From positions 62,001-126,000 of the forward strand of contig NSJL01000003.1 of the NCBI GenBank assembly GCA_002634385.1: a DNA stretch of 64,000 bases. Reading direction: 5' to 3'. The notes below the pieces were generated by a model. That model searched no databases. It saw only the letters and a program-made list of their open reading frames with translations, and was not told the origin of the DNA. The position numbers were made by a program, and so were the translations under genes. Below, piece by piece: positions 34,351-43,818 of the stretch (within the stretch, counting starts at the first letter, position 1; the number at the start of each line of letters is the position of its first letter). The DNA comes from Nitrospira sp. (GTDB lineage Bacteria > Nitrospirota > Thermodesulfovibrionia > Thermodesulfovibrionales > Dissulfurispiraceae).

Positions 34351-35870
34351 TCCACCACTTCCTCGAATTCAGCGCGGAAAGGCTTCCGGATAAGGTCGCC
34401 CTTGTCCAGGGAGACAGGCGTTTTACGTATTCCGGGCTCTCCGCCATGACGGACCGGCTTGCCTACGCTCTTGTCGGGTGCGGTGTCGGGCGGGGGGACC
34501 GTATCGCCGTCTTTGCCGATAATTCCGTCGAGGCGGTGGTGTCCCTCTTCGCAATCATGAAGGCCGGCGGGGCCTTCATGATGATCCCGCCCGCAACAAA
34601 GCCGGAGAAGCTCCGGTTCATCCTGAACAACAGCAGGGCAAAGGTGCTGATCACCCAGGAGAGCCGCTATGAGACGGTCGTCGCGGCGCGCTGCCCGTAC
34701 CCGGAAAGGGTCATCGTAGCAGGGACCGTGCCCGGCGGCCATCCCGCGCCCCTCTCCCTGGACGAAATTCTCCGGAACGGCCCGGGAAATACGGTTTCCC
34801 CGCGGTGTATCGATCTCGACCTCGCGTCCATTATCTATACCTCCGGTTCCACGGGATACCCGAAGGGGGTAATGCTTTCCCACCGCAATATGGTGTCCGC
34901 CGCCCATTCCATTGTCACGTATCTCGAAACGAGCGAGGACGACAGGATCCTCACGGTGCTCCCCCTCTCCTTCGACTACGGACTGTACCAGGTCCTGATG
35001 GGATTCATGGTGGGCGGTACGGTGGTGCTCGGGAATTCCTTCGCCTATCCCTCCCTTGTCCTGGACACCATGGAACGGGAAAGGGTGACCGGACTTCCCG
35101 GGGTGCCGACGCTCTTCGCGCTGCTGCTCAGGACACGGGGGATCGAGACCCGCGATTTCCGAGCGCTGCGCTATCTCACCAATACGGCCGCGGTCCTGCC
35201 GGTCTCCCATATCAGGAGGCTCCGCGAGCTGTTCCCGCAGGCGAAGCTCTATTCCATGTACGGGCTGACGGAATGCAAAAGAGTTTCGTACCTTCCGCCC
35301 GAAGAGCTGGAGAGGCGACCCACCTCGGTGGGCAGGGGCATGCCGAACGAGGAGGTGTATATTCTCAATGAGAGGGGGGAAAGGGCCGCTCCCGGGGAAA
35401 TCGGCGAGTTGGTGGTGCGGGGTGCGAACGTGATGCTCGGGTACTGGGAGATGCCGGAGGAGACCGCACAACGCCTGAGGCCGGGGAGATACCCGGGGGA
35501 GCGGGTGTTGTATACCGGCGACCTGTTCAGGATGGATGAGGAGGGATACCTCTATTTCGTGGCGCGAAAGGATGACATCATCAAATGCAAGGGGGAGAAG
35601 GTGAGTCCGCGGGAGATCGAAAACGTCCTTTACGGTATCGACGGAGTTCTGGAGGCGGCAGTGCTCGGCGTGCCCGATGAGATATGCGGCAGCGCGATAA
35701 AGGCCTGCATCGCCCTGGAGAGGGGCTCTCTTCTCACCGAGAGCGATATCCTGAGGCACTGCGCGCAGTACCTGGAGGCGCATATGGTGCCCCGTTTTAT
35801 CGAAATCCATGCGTCATTGCCGAAAACCGCCACCGGAAAGATAAGCAAGAATGAGCTCGTATCCCGATAG
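34332..35870 (+). CDS. Acyl-CoA/acyl-ACP ligase, AMP-forming (exosortase A-associated, TIGR03098-like)
   Basis: A 512-residue ANL-family enzyme that adenylates a carboxylic acid and loads it on CoA or on the neighbouring ACP. P-loop IYTSGSTGYPKGVMLSH, motif MYGLTECKR, TGDLFRMDEEGY and C-terminal lysine in KTATGKISKNEL are all present, so it should be active. Substrate unknown. It overlaps the ACP gene, a strong hint that the ACP is its acceptor. Confidence 0.92.
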   Translation: MRRHTLVHHFLEFSAERLPDKVALVQGDRRFTYSGLSAMTDRLAYALVGCGVGRGDRIAVFADNSVEAVVSLFAIMKAGGAFMMIPPATKPEKLRFILNNSRAKVLITQESRYETVVAARCPYPERVIVAGTVPGGHPAPLSLDEILRNGPGNTVSPRCIDLDLASIIYTSGSTGYPKGVMLSHRNMVSAAHSIVTYLETSEDDRILTVLPLSFDYGLYQVLMGFMVGGTVVLGNSFAYPSLVLDTMERERVTGLPGVPTLFALLLRTRGIETRDFRALRYLTNTAAVLPVSHIRRLRELFPQAKLYSMYGLTECKRVSYLPPEELERRPTSVGRGMPNEEVYILNERGERAAPGEIGELVVRGANVMLGYWEMPEETAQRLRPGRYPGERVLYTGDLFRMDEEGYLYFVARKDDIIKCKGEKVSPREIENVLYGIDGVLEAAVLGVPDEICGSAIKACIALERGSLLTESDILRHCAQYLEAHMVPRFIEIHASLPKTATGKISKNELVSR

Positions 35871-35874
35871 CGAA

Positions 35875-36894
35875 ATGAAAATATGCTCCGTATGTGTTCT
35901 GCCTGAGACCTTTCCCGGAATACGCTTCGATGCGGAGGGAGTCTGCTCCCATTGCCAGGGCTTTTCAGGGAAAAGGGAAGCCCGGGAGGGGGAGAAGGAG
36001 GAGTACCGGAAGAGGTTTCACTCCCTCCTCGATTCCCTGTTCCGGGACGGACGCATTCGGAACGGTTCCTACGATATCCTGATGGCGTACAGCGGGGGCA
36101 AGGACTCGACCTATACGATGGCCCTCCTCATGAAGAGGTACGGGCTGCGGGTGCTTGCGGTCAGCTTCGACAACGGGTTTCTTTCCGGGACCGCAGTGGA
36201 AAACATCAGGCGGGTGACGGACGGACTGGGTATCGACCACCTCTCCTTCAAGCCGCGATGGGAGCTGTTGAAGACGATATTCAGGACCTCTGCGGAACGT
36301 GAGCTCTATGCGCCGAAATCACTGGAGCGGGCGAGCACCATCTGCACCTCCTGCATGGGACTCGTCAAGTCGGTCTGCATGAAGATGGCCGTCGAAATGA
36401 GCATTCCCCTCATCGGGTACGGGTGGTCGCCGGGGCAGGCCCCCCTGCATTCCGCCCTCATGAGGAACAACCCCTCCCTTGTAAGAATGGCGCAACAGGC
36501 CGTGCTCACGCCCCTGCGGGCCGTAGCCGGGAGCGAGGTGGACGCCTATTTCCTTACGGACCGTCATTATGCGCTCCCTGAAAGATTCCCGTACAACGTC
36601 CATCCCATGGCTTGGGAACCGTACCGCGAGAAGAGTATCCTCGACGGGATCCGGGAGCTGGGATGGACTGCCCCCCGGGATACCGACAGCAACTCGACCA
36701 ATTGCCTCCTGAACGCCTATGCAAACGAGGTGCATTTGAGGCGCTACCGCTTTCATCCCTACGCGATGGAAATCGCCTCCATGGTGAGGGCGGGAGTAAT
36801 GGAACGGTCGGAAGGATACCGGAAGATCTACGGCGCCCAACCGGAGGGCATGATCAGGGAGGTGCGGGAGAAGCTGGGAGTGGCATGCCCCTGA
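35875..36894 (+). CDS. PP-loop N-acetyl-sugar amidotransferase-like enzyme (WbpG/PseA type)
   Basis: 339 residues. An N-terminal zinc-ribbon-like set of cysteines (Cys4, Cys7, Cys24, Cys27) precedes the PP-loop SGGKDS (73-78); CTSCMG and NSTNCLLNAYANEVH follow. This is the pattern of sugar amidotransferases such as WbpG/PseA that form acetamidino groups with a glutaminase partner. The upstream amidotransferase could supply ammonia. An alternative start at 35851 would overlap the ligase by 20 bp; 35875 was preferred because homologues usually begin MKICSVCVLP. Confidence 0.8.
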   Translation: MKICSVCVLPETFPGIRFDAEGVCSHCQGFSGKREAREGEKEEYRKRFHSLLDSLFRDGRIRNGSYDILMAYSGGKDSTYTMALLMKRYGLRVLAVSFDNGFLSGTAVENIRRVTDGLGIDHLSFKPRWELLKTIFRTSAERELYAPKSLERASTICTSCMGLVKSVCMKMAVEMSIPLIGYGWSPGQAPLHSALMRNNPSLVRMAQQAVLTPLRAVAGSEVDAYFLTDRHYALPERFPYNVHPMAWEPYREKSILDGIRELGWTAPRDTDSNSTNCLLNAYANEVHLRRYRFHPYAMEIASMVRAGVMERSEGYRKIYGAQPEGMIREVREKLGVACP

Positions 36895-37793
36895 GATCCA
36901 TGGACCGCACGCACCAAAGTCCGTCGGGGACCGCGGTGAGGGAGTCGTACCGCCCCCCTGTCGTCAACGCCTTTACCGTCGATGTCGAAGACTACTACAT
37001 GGTTTCGGCCTTTGCGGATTCGGTCAGGTTCGAGGAGTGGAGCCGCTATGAGAGCCGTGTGGAGAAAAACACCCGCAGGCTCTTCGAAATGCTGGACCGC
37101 CACGGGGTGAAGGGCACTTTCTTTATCCTGGGCTGGGTAGCGGAACGCTGCCCGGGACTGGTGAGGGACATCGGGTCGGCGGGGCATGAAGTCGCCTGTC
37201 ACGGCTACCGTCACCGGCTGATCTATACGATGACCCCTGAACAGTTCAGGGAGGATGTACACAGGGCAAAGGGCATCCTGGAGGAGTGCGCCGGAACCGC
37301 CGTCGCCGGGTACCGGGCGGCCAGTTATTCCATCGTCAAAGAGACGCTATGGGCCCTCGACATCCTGATAGAGGAGGGGTTCCGGTACGATTCCAGCATC
37401 TTCCCTATCCATCATGACCGGTACGGCATCCCCGGGGGCGAACGGTTTGCCCATAGAATAGAAAGGGCAGGGGGCGCCCTCGTGGAGATCCCCCCCTCCA
37501 CCATCACCCTCTTCGGCCAGAATGTCCCGGTGGCAGGGGGAGGGTATCTGCGGCTCTTTCCCCTGGGGATCACCCGGGCGGCAATAAAAAGCATCAACAG
37601 GAGAGAGGGGAAGCCGGTGGTCGTCTATCTCCATCCCTGGGAGATCGATCCGCACCAGCCCAGGATACGGTGCGGCCTGAAATCGAGGGTCCGGCATTAC
37701 CTTAATCTGAAGAGCACTGCGGCAAAGGTGGAGAGCCTTCTGCGGGAGTTCCCCTTCGGTCCGATGTCGAGCCTCCTGGAGGGTGCGCGATGA
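36885..37793 (+). CDS. XrtA-system polysaccharide deacetylase (DUF3473, TIGR03006-like)
   Basis: 302 residues. The NodB-type domain has TVDVEDYY (metal-binding Asp), KGTFFILGWVAERCPGLV, HGYRH (His106 and His110) and GYRAASYSI; the C-terminal DUF3473 region includes VVYLHPWEIDPHQPR. No signal peptide is seen. It removes acetyl groups from the nascent polysaccharide. Very commonly next to exosortase A, as here, with a 4-bp overlap. Confidence 0.93.
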   Translation: MPLRSMDRTHQSPSGTAVRESYRPPVVNAFTVDVEDYYMVSAFADSVRFEEWSRYESRVEKNTRRLFEMLDRHGVKGTFFILGWVAERCPGLVRDIGSAGHEVACHGYRHRLIYTMTPEQFREDVHRAKGILEECAGTAVAGYRAASYSIVKETLWALDILIEEGFRYDSSIFPIHHDRYGIPGGERFAHRIERAGGALVEIPPSTITLFGQNVPVAGGGYLRLFPLGITRAAIKSINRREGKPVVVYLHPWEIDPHQPRIRCGLKSRVRHYLNLKSTAAKVESLLREFPFGPMSSLLEGAR

Positions 37794-39313
37794 AAACGTG
37801 GCAGAAGGCCTTGCTCCTTGCCGCTGTCTGCGTCTTCACCTATTTTGACGCCCTTTCCGCCCTGGCGGGCACCTGGCAGCGCGACAGCACCTTTTACGGC
37901 TTCCTCGTTCCCCTGGTAAGCGCGTATCTCATTTATTCCGAACGGCATGCCCTCAGGACAATTCCCGTCCGGCCGAATATCCTCGCGGGGTCGGCCCTGC
38001 TGGTACTGAGCGGTGCCGCGCTCCTGCCGGGGACGAGAGGCAGCATTGTCACGGTGCAGCAGGTATCGCTGCTTCTTCTGATTCCCGGACTGGTGCTCGG
38101 GCTTTTCGGCGCGGGGTATGCGAGACATCTCGCCCTCCCCCTTTCCTATCTGGTCTTCATGTTCCCGGCCCTTCTGGACGCGGTTCTCGACGGAATCAGC
38201 TTTCCGTTTCAACTCTTCGGGGCACTCTCCGCAGAAGGGATCCTGCAGGCGGCAGGTATCCCTGTCGTACGCGATGCGCAGTATCTCAGGCTTCCCGGGA
38301 TCACTCTCGAAGTCGCCCGGGAGTGCAGCGGAACCCGGTATCTCCTGACCATTATCGCCACCGGGATACCCCTTGCGCTCTTCACGCAGAAGAGCCGGGC
38401 GAGGAGGGTGGCCCTCGTTTCCCTCGCAGTGCTGGTGGGCATTCTCGCCAATCCCGTCAGGATAGCCCTCATCGGGATCTGGATGTACCACGGCGGCAGG
38501 GAGACCCACGGCCCCTACCATATCCTGCAGGGACTCTTCGTCTATGCTGCGGGGTTCCTCTTCCTGTTCGCCGGGGCGGGGGTTATGGCGAGAATCTTCC
38601 GACCGGCGGCAAAGGGGAGCATGACGGAAAGGAAAAGCACGGTCCTGCATCGTTTCGAGCCTGCTGAAGGGAGAACGGCGGCGGCATGGGGGATCGTCAC
38701 CTCCCTGCTCTTTTCCTTCGGGGTCCTTCTCTTCCTCCGTGCTCCGGTACCCGTGCCCCCGGCGCTCTCCCTCGCCCAGGTGCCCTATACCGTGGGGGAA
38801 TGGCAGGGCAGGGATCTGTCCGCCCGGGGAGAGCCCCCGGAAATGTACCATGCCGACCACGTCCTCGACAGGATATACCGTGACGCAACCGGCAGGACGG
38901 TACGGCTCAGGATAGGATACTTCGAGTCCCAGGAGCAAAACAGGGAGTTGGTGGGGCACAAAATGGGAAAACTCTACGCCCGGGCGCAAAAAATAGTGCT
39001 CCCCCTCCCCGGGGGAGAAATCCCGGTCAACAGGACGGAGCTGCAAGAGGACGGGGAAAATATGCTGGCACTCTACTGGTACGAGATAAACGGGAGGATT
39101 ATTGCCGACAACCGGAAGAGTAAATGGATCACCGCCGCCGAGGGGCTCCTCCACGGCCGGACGAACGGGGCCATCATCATCGTATCCGGAAGCCCGGCCG
39201 CAGCAGGGGGCGAGGAGCATCTGCTGAAGGCAGAGCTGCAGTTTATCCGGGAAATCCTGCCTGTCCTTAGGGTCCATCTCCCGCAGACCGGAAATACGGA
39301 AAGGAGTCTATAA
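37790..39313 (+). CDS. xrtA: Exosortase A fused to EpsI
   Basis: A 507-residue inner-membrane transpeptidase that cleaves PEP-CTERM proteins after translocation. Eight or so helices hold the catalytic Cys179 (ARECSGTRYLL), Arg224 (ANPVRIALIG) and His244 (GPYHILQG). From about residue 285 an EpsI (DUF3485) domain follows after another helix (AWGIVTSLLFSFGVLLFL), with VGEWQGRD near its start and NGAIIIVSG near its end. Exosortase A and EpsI occur fused or as neighbours. All three catalytic residues are intact. The visible substrate is the PEP-CTERM protein at 62.3 kb. Confidence 0.95.
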   Translation: MKTWQKALLLAAVCVFTYFDALSALAGTWQRDSTFYGFLVPLVSAYLIYSERHALRTIPVRPNILAGSALLVLSGAALLPGTRGSIVTVQQVSLLLLIPGLVLGLFGAGYARHLALPLSYLVFMFPALLDAVLDGISFPFQLFGALSAEGILQAAGIPVVRDAQYLRLPGITLEVARECSGTRYLLTIIATGIPLALFTQKSRARRVALVSLAVLVGILANPVRIALIGIWMYHGGRETHGPYHILQGLFVYAAGFLFLFAGAGVMARIFRPAAKGSMTERKSTVLHRFEPAEGRTAAAWGIVTSLLFSFGVLLFLRAPVPVPPALSLAQVPYTVGEWQGRDLSARGEPPEMYHADHVLDRIYRDATGRTVRLRIGYFESQEQNRELVGHKMGKLYARAQKIVLPLPGGEIPVNRTELQEDGENMLALYWYEINGRIIADNRKSKWITAAEGLLHGRTNGAIIIVSGSPAAAGGEEHLLKAELQFIREILPVLRVHLPQTGNTERSL

Positions 39314-39325
39314 AGGAGCACTGTC

Positions 39326-40357
39326 ATGACCATCAAGATCTTGAAGCAGGAGGACGCGGCACGCTGGGACAGGTATGTACTGGAATCCGGGGCATCGAAT
39401 TATCACCGTCTCGGATGGAGGAATGTCATCGAAAGGGGGTTCGGGCATACGTCCTACTATCTCTATGCGGAGGACAGGAAGGGGGAGATACACGGAGTCC
39501 TTCCCCTGGTGCATTTGAAAAGCCTTTTTTTCGGGAGTTTCCTCGTTTCCCTTCCCTTTTTCAACTACGGCGGTATCCATGCCCGTGACGAACAGACGCG
39601 CAGGCTCCTCCTCGATGGGTCCATCCGTATTGCCCGGAACGTGCATGCGGAACATATCGAGCTGAGGCACGTCCACACCCTCGAGGCGGATGTCCCGGCA
39701 AAGACATCGAAGGTCTCCATGCTCCTGGACCTACCCGGGGACAGTGACGGTTTATGGAAGTCGTTCTCCCCGAAGCTGCGGAGCCAGATCAGGAGGCCGC
39801 TGAAGGAGGGAATGTATGCGCGGATCGGAAGGGAGGAGGAGCTGAACAGCTTTTATACGGTATTCTCCTTCAACATGAGGGACCTGGGGACCCCCGTGTA
39901 CCCGAAGGAGTTCTTCAGAAATATCCTGGAGGAGTTTCCCCGGGAAACGTGGATATGTACGGTATACACCGCCGGGGGGCAGCCGGCAGCCTCGGGCTTT
40001 CTGGTGGGTTTCAGGGATACCATCGAGATCCCGTGGGCATCCTCCCTGAGGCTCCTGAACCGCTTCAGCCCCAATATGCTCCTCTACTGGAGTGCGCTCA
40101 CCTTCGCCTGCGAAAAAAAGTACCGCGTCTTCGATTTCGGACGCTCCACGCCGGGAGAGAGCACCTACAAGTTCAAGGAACAATGGAGCGCTCGGCCTGT
40201 TCAGCTCTATTGGCACTACTGGTTAGGGGAGAAGAGGAGTATCCCGGAGCTCAGCCCGAAAAACCCCCGGTTCAGGACGGCGATCAGCGTATGGAGAAGG
40301 CTGCCCCTCGGTCTGACGCAGCTGATCGGACCGCTGATCGTCAAAAACCTGCCGTGA
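39326..40357 (+). CDS. FemAB-related XrtA/PEP-CTERM-associated protein (TIGR03019-like)
   Basis: A 343-residue protein of the double-GNAT FemAB fold. Typical segments are SNYHRLGWRNVIERGFGH, SPKLRSQIRRPLKEG and FDFGRSTPGESTYKFKEQW. Probably an acyl- or aminoacyltransferase acting on a sugar or lipid-linked intermediate; the substrate is unknown. The neighbouring ACP and acyl ligase are possible donors. AAAGGAG precedes the ATG. Confidence 0.9.
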   Translation: MTIKILKQEDAARWDRYVLESGASNYHRLGWRNVIERGFGHTSYYLYAEDRKGEIHGVLPLVHLKSLFFGSFLVSLPFFNYGGIHARDEQTRRLLLDGSIRIARNVHAEHIELRHVHTLEADVPAKTSKVSMLLDLPGDSDGLWKSFSPKLRSQIRRPLKEGMYARIGREEELNSFYTVFSFNMRDLGTPVYPKEFFRNILEEFPRETWICTVYTAGGQPAASGFLVGFRDTIEIPWASSLRLLNRFSPNMLLYWSALTFACEKKYRVFDFGRSTPGESTYKFKEQWSARPVQLYWHYWLGEKRSIPELSPKNPRFRTAISVWRRLPLGLTQLIGPLIVKNLP

Positions 40358-41601
40358 GGGTACAGCGCACCGTGCCCCCCGCCGCCGCACCCTTCGGAAT
40401 GAAAGCGGTGCTGCACGGCATTGCCGGCCTCGTCCGCGGCCCCCGTTCCCGAAGGAGACGGGAGGCGGAACTACGGGAGTATTTCGGGGTACGGCATGTG
40501 TTCCTGGTCTCATCGGGGAAGGCGGCCCTCACCCTCGTCCTCAGGGCACTAAAGCGCATCGCACCGGAAAAGAGCGAAGTGCTGATCCCCGCCTACACCT
40601 GTTTCTCCGTTCCCGCCGCCATTGCACGGGCGGGATTGAAGGTGGCCCTCTGCGATATCGATCCCTCGACTTTCGATTTCGACTATCGCCACTTCGGGAA
40701 TGCGGTGAACGACGCGACGCTCTGTGTCGTGCCGAGCCACCTTTTCGGCATCCCCTCCGACATGGACAGGATCAATGATCTCTGCCGGCGCAAGGGCGTG
40801 TTCGTGATCGAGGATGCCGCCCAGGCGATGGGGGGGACGTACCGGGGGAAAAAGCTCGGGACCATAGGGGATGCGGGTTTCTTCAGCCTTGGAAGGGGGA
40901 AAAATGTCACCTGTGGCAGCGGCGGCATTCTGGTGACGAACTCGGTGCGCATTGCCCATGCCCTCTACGCCGAGTGTGCGTCCCTCGGGGAGCCGGGTAT
41001 CAGGGAGGAGCTGGGGGCCTATTGCATGCTGCTGCTGCTCGGCCTCTTTCTCCATCCTCTTCTCTACTGGCTGCCTGCCGGTCTGCCCTTCCTGCGTCTG
41101 GGGGAAACGCGGTACTCCGGGGAGTTTCCCGTACAGCGCTTGTCCGGGATGAGGGCGGGAGTCCTCGCGGGGTGGGAGGAGAGGCTTGAACAGGGGAACG
41201 CTGAACGGAAGGGGAATACCCGGCTTCTGTCCCTGTACCTGCAGGTGGATACGTCAAGGGGGGCTCCTCCCCTGCTCCGCTTTCCTCTTCTAACGGGGAG
41301 CGACAGGGCGAGAGAGGTGCTCTGCGTTTCCTCCCGTGAGCGGGGGTTGGGAATAAGTCGCATGTACCCCTGCCCGGTAAATGAAATCAGCGAGATACGG
41401 GAGCAGTTTTCCGGAAGGACCTTCCCTTCCGCGAAAAAGGCGGCGGAAACCCTCGTCACCCTGCCGACCCACCCGCTCCTCAGCGCACGGGACAGGGAGG
41501 CCCTCCGCGGCCTTCTCGAAGAGCTGTTTTCCGCCCGGCCGCCCGGCCTGCAGGAGAAGTGCGGCGCAATGAAAGGAAAGGACGGAGGACTGCATGCTTG
41601 A
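40354..41601 (+). CDS. DegT/DnrJ/EryC1-type sugar aminotransferase
   Basis: A 415-residue PLP enzyme that would aminate a nucleotide keto-sugar. SSGKAALTLVL, PAYTCFSVPAAI, EDAAQAMGG (Asp154) and the likely PLP-binding Lys183 in FFSLGRGKNVTCGSGG are visible. The GTG start forms a GTGA overlap with the previous stop and keeps the conserved QRTVPPAAAP N terminus; an internal ATG at 40399 would remove it. The C-terminal third includes a hydrophobic stretch (CMLLLLGLFLHPLLYWL), unusual for soluble members but seen in EPS-locus relatives. Confidence 0.85.
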   Translation: MRVQRTVPPAAAPFGMKAVLHGIAGLVRGPRSRRRREAELREYFGVRHVFLVSSGKAALTLVLRALKRIAPEKSEVLIPAYTCFSVPAAIARAGLKVALCDIDPSTFDFDYRHFGNAVNDATLCVVPSHLFGIPSDMDRINDLCRRKGVFVIEDAAQAMGGTYRGKKLGTIGDAGFFSLGRGKNVTCGSGGILVTNSVRIAHALYAECASLGEPGIREELGAYCMLLLLGLFLHPLLYWLPAGLPFLRLGETRYSGEFPVQRLSGMRAGVLAGWEERLEQGNAERKGNTRLLSLYLQVDTSRGAPPLLRFPLLTGSDRAREVLCVSSRERGLGISRMYPCPVNEISEIREQFSGRTFPSAKKAAETLVTLPTHPLLSARDREALRGLLEELFSARPPGLQEKCGAMKGKDGGLHA

Positions 41602-42727
41602 ATCGACCTTCTGGGCTTCTGTAGCTTTTATATTCTATACGTACTTCGGCTATCCTCTCCTCCTTGCCGCGCTCTCCCTGTTCAGAAAGAGAGCGGTCCG
41701 GAAAGGAAACGACATGCCGAAAGTTTCCTTTATTATCGCGGCCCACAATGAGGAAAAGAGGATGGGGGAAAAGATCGGGAATACCCTTCGGCAGGAGTAC
41801 CCGGCAGACAGGCTGGAGATCATCGTGGCGTCGGATTGCTCCACCGACGGAACCGATGCGATCGTGCAGTCCTTCGGAAACCGGGGAGTCCGGCTTGTCA
41901 GGGCACCCGAGAGGGGAGGGAAGGAGAGGGCCCAAAAACGTGCGGTGGATGCCTCTACCGGCGAGATACTGGTTTTTTCCGATACCGCGACTCTCCTCGA
42001 CCCTGACGGCATAGCGAAGATTGTCCGCAACTTCAGCGATCCCGGGGTGGGCTGCGTGAGCAGTTCCGACAGGTACCTCGACAGCCAGGGGAAGGTAAGC
42101 GGAGAGGGGGCGTACGTCAGGTATGAGATGCTGCTCCGCAGGCTGGAGACGGAGGTGAACACCCTTGTAGGGCTGAGCGGATCGTTTTTTGCGGCCCGGA
42201 GGGAAGTATGCCGTCAGTGGGCGCCGCATCTCCAGAGCGATTTCAACACCCTGCTCAATTCGGTAAAGAGGGGGATGCGCGGCGTGTCCGATCCCGAAAG
42301 CATCGGCTATTACCGGAACATCGCCGATGAGAGGAGAGAGTATGAAAGAAAGGTAAGGACTATTGTACGGGGGATAGCGGTCTTCATGGAGAGCATGCAC
42401 CTGTTGAATCCTTTCCGGTACGGCCTCTTTTCCTGGCAGCTCTTCAGCCACAAGCTCTGCCGCTGGCTCGTGCCCCCCGCCCTGCTGCTCGCTTTCCTCA
42501 GCAACGCCCTTCTGGCACTTCGCTCCCCCTTTTTCCTCTGCTCCTTTGCCTGCCAGGTCACCTTCTATCTGCTTGCTTTCTGGGGTATGAGGGCAAAGAG
42601 GGCTGCGGGGAACGGTATTGTCAGAATACCCCTTTACTTTGTTCTGGTCAACCTCTCCATTCTCACCGCATGGTACCGGTATCTGCGCGGTGAGCGGATG
42701 GTGAGCTGGACACCGTCGGTGCGGTAG
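41594..42727 (+). CDS. Membrane glycosyltransferase, family 2
   Basis: 377 residues. An N-terminal helix (TFWASVAFIFYTYFGYPLLLAALSLF) precedes a GT-A domain: VSFIIAAHNEEKRM, IVASDCSTDGTDAI and VFSDTATLLD (DxD position). C-terminal helices (about 285-365) anchor it. The usual acidic ED before the acceptor loop reads QSDFNTLL. It adds a sugar to the lipid-linked unit. Confidence 0.9.
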   Translation: MLESTFWASVAFIFYTYFGYPLLLAALSLFRKRAVRKGNDMPKVSFIIAAHNEEKRMGEKIGNTLRQEYPADRLEIIVASDCSTDGTDAIVQSFGNRGVRLVRAPERGGKERAQKRAVDASTGEILVFSDTATLLDPDGIAKIVRNFSDPGVGCVSSSDRYLDSQGKVSGEGAYVRYEMLLRRLETEVNTLVGLSGSFFAARREVCRQWAPHLQSDFNTLLNSVKRGMRGVSDPESIGYYRNIADERREYERKVRTIVRGIAVFMESMHLLNPFRYGLFSWQLFSHKLCRWLVPPALLLAFLSNALLALRSPFFLCSFACQVTFYLLAFWGMRAKRAAGNGIVRIPLYFVLVNLSILTAWYRYLRGERMVSWTPSVR

Positions 42728-42729
42728 AG

Positions 42730-43773
42730 ATGCTACACCGGGACATCAAATCGTCGCTGCGCGGGGTTGTCTCCTCCGTGTATTATGCCACCGGGCATTT
42801 TCTGTCCCTCTTCAAAGGCAGGGTGCTGATACTGATGTATCACCGGGTGCTCCCCTCTGCGGAGGTCGTACAGTCCTATGTGCAGGCGGGAATGTATGTG
42901 CAGAACGATATTTTCGAGAGGCAGCTGCGCTTCCTGAAACGACATTTCCGTATTCTCCGTTTTTCCGAGTTGCTCGATATCTGGGAGGGAAAGGGGCTGG
43001 ACCGGGACACACGGTACTGCGTTCTCACCTTCGACGACGGATGGAGGGACAACTACCTGTACGCCTATCCCGCCCTGAAAGAGCACAGGGTGCCTGCGAC
43101 ACTCTTCCTGCCCACCTCCCTCGTCGGCTCGGGCTACTGGCTCTGGTCGGACCGGATGGGGTATCTGCTGAAAGCGCTCTTCGATACGGAAGGGGAACGG
43201 GAAGGGAGAAGACTCCTCCGCTCCCTGCTGGCAGAGTCCGGCAGGGGGAAGCTCACTGCCCCGGACTCTGCCGGTGAAACGATCGATTCGGTTATCGAGC
43301 AATGCAAGGCGCTGCCGGAGGGGGAGATCGAATCCCTTATCGGCACGCTCAGGGCGAAGACGGGGGCGGAGATCCCCGGGAAGAGACGCTTTCTTACCTG
43401 GAAGGAGGCAAGGGAGATGTCGGAGGGGGGGATCTCCTTCGGGGCGCATTCCTGTACGCACCGGATCCTCACCGCCCTGAGCCGGGACGAAGTGGAGCAG
43501 GAGGCCGCAGACTCCTTCGAGGTCCTCCGGAGGGAGGGGGTCGATTCCGTGCCGGTCTTCTGCTATCCGGACGGGCAGAGTACCCCCGCGATAGAACGGC
43601 AGATACAAGCCGCCGGATACCGTGCGGCAGTGAGCACCACCTTCGGTTTTGAAGGAGCGATACCGCAGAACCGGTTTCGCCTGAGACGGATCGGAATCCA
43701 TAATGACATCAGCAGGACGGCCCCCCTCCTGGTGGGACGCATGGCGGGGATTCACCGCGTCTTTACCCGATAG
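42730..43773 (+). CDS. Polysaccharide deacetylase family protein (NodB-like)
   Basis: A 347-residue protein with LTFDDGWRDNYLYAYPAL (metal Asp pair), SFGAHSCTHRILTAL (metal His pair) and FCYPDGQ. The insertion between these motifs (about 150-215) is helical and variable. No clear signal peptide, but a hydrophobic N-terminal segment could associate with the membrane. Second of three deacetylase-like genes in the operon; the substrate is presumably a lipid-linked intermediate. Confidence 0.88.
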   Translation: MLHRDIKSSLRGVVSSVYYATGHFLSLFKGRVLILMYHRVLPSAEVVQSYVQAGMYVQNDIFERQLRFLKRHFRILRFSELLDIWEGKGLDRDTRYCVLTFDDGWRDNYLYAYPALKEHRVPATLFLPTSLVGSGYWLWSDRMGYLLKALFDTEGEREGRRLLRSLLAESGRGKLTAPDSAGETIDSVIEQCKALPEGEIESLIGTLRAKTGAEIPGKRRFLTWKEAREMSEGGISFGAHSCTHRILTALSRDEVEQEAADSFEVLRREGVDSVPVFCYPDGQSTPAIERQIQAAGYRAAVSTTFGFEGAIPQNRFRLRRIGIHNDISRTAPLLVGRMAGIHRVFTR

Positions 43774-43818
43774 TCGGCCGATAGCCGGCATCCGGATAAG
43801 AAAAGGATTAAGGATCCC

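Noticed and set aside
37697-39277. A 526-codon minus-strand open frame
   Set aside because: Antisense to exosortase A, whose catalytic motifs are intact in the plus frame.
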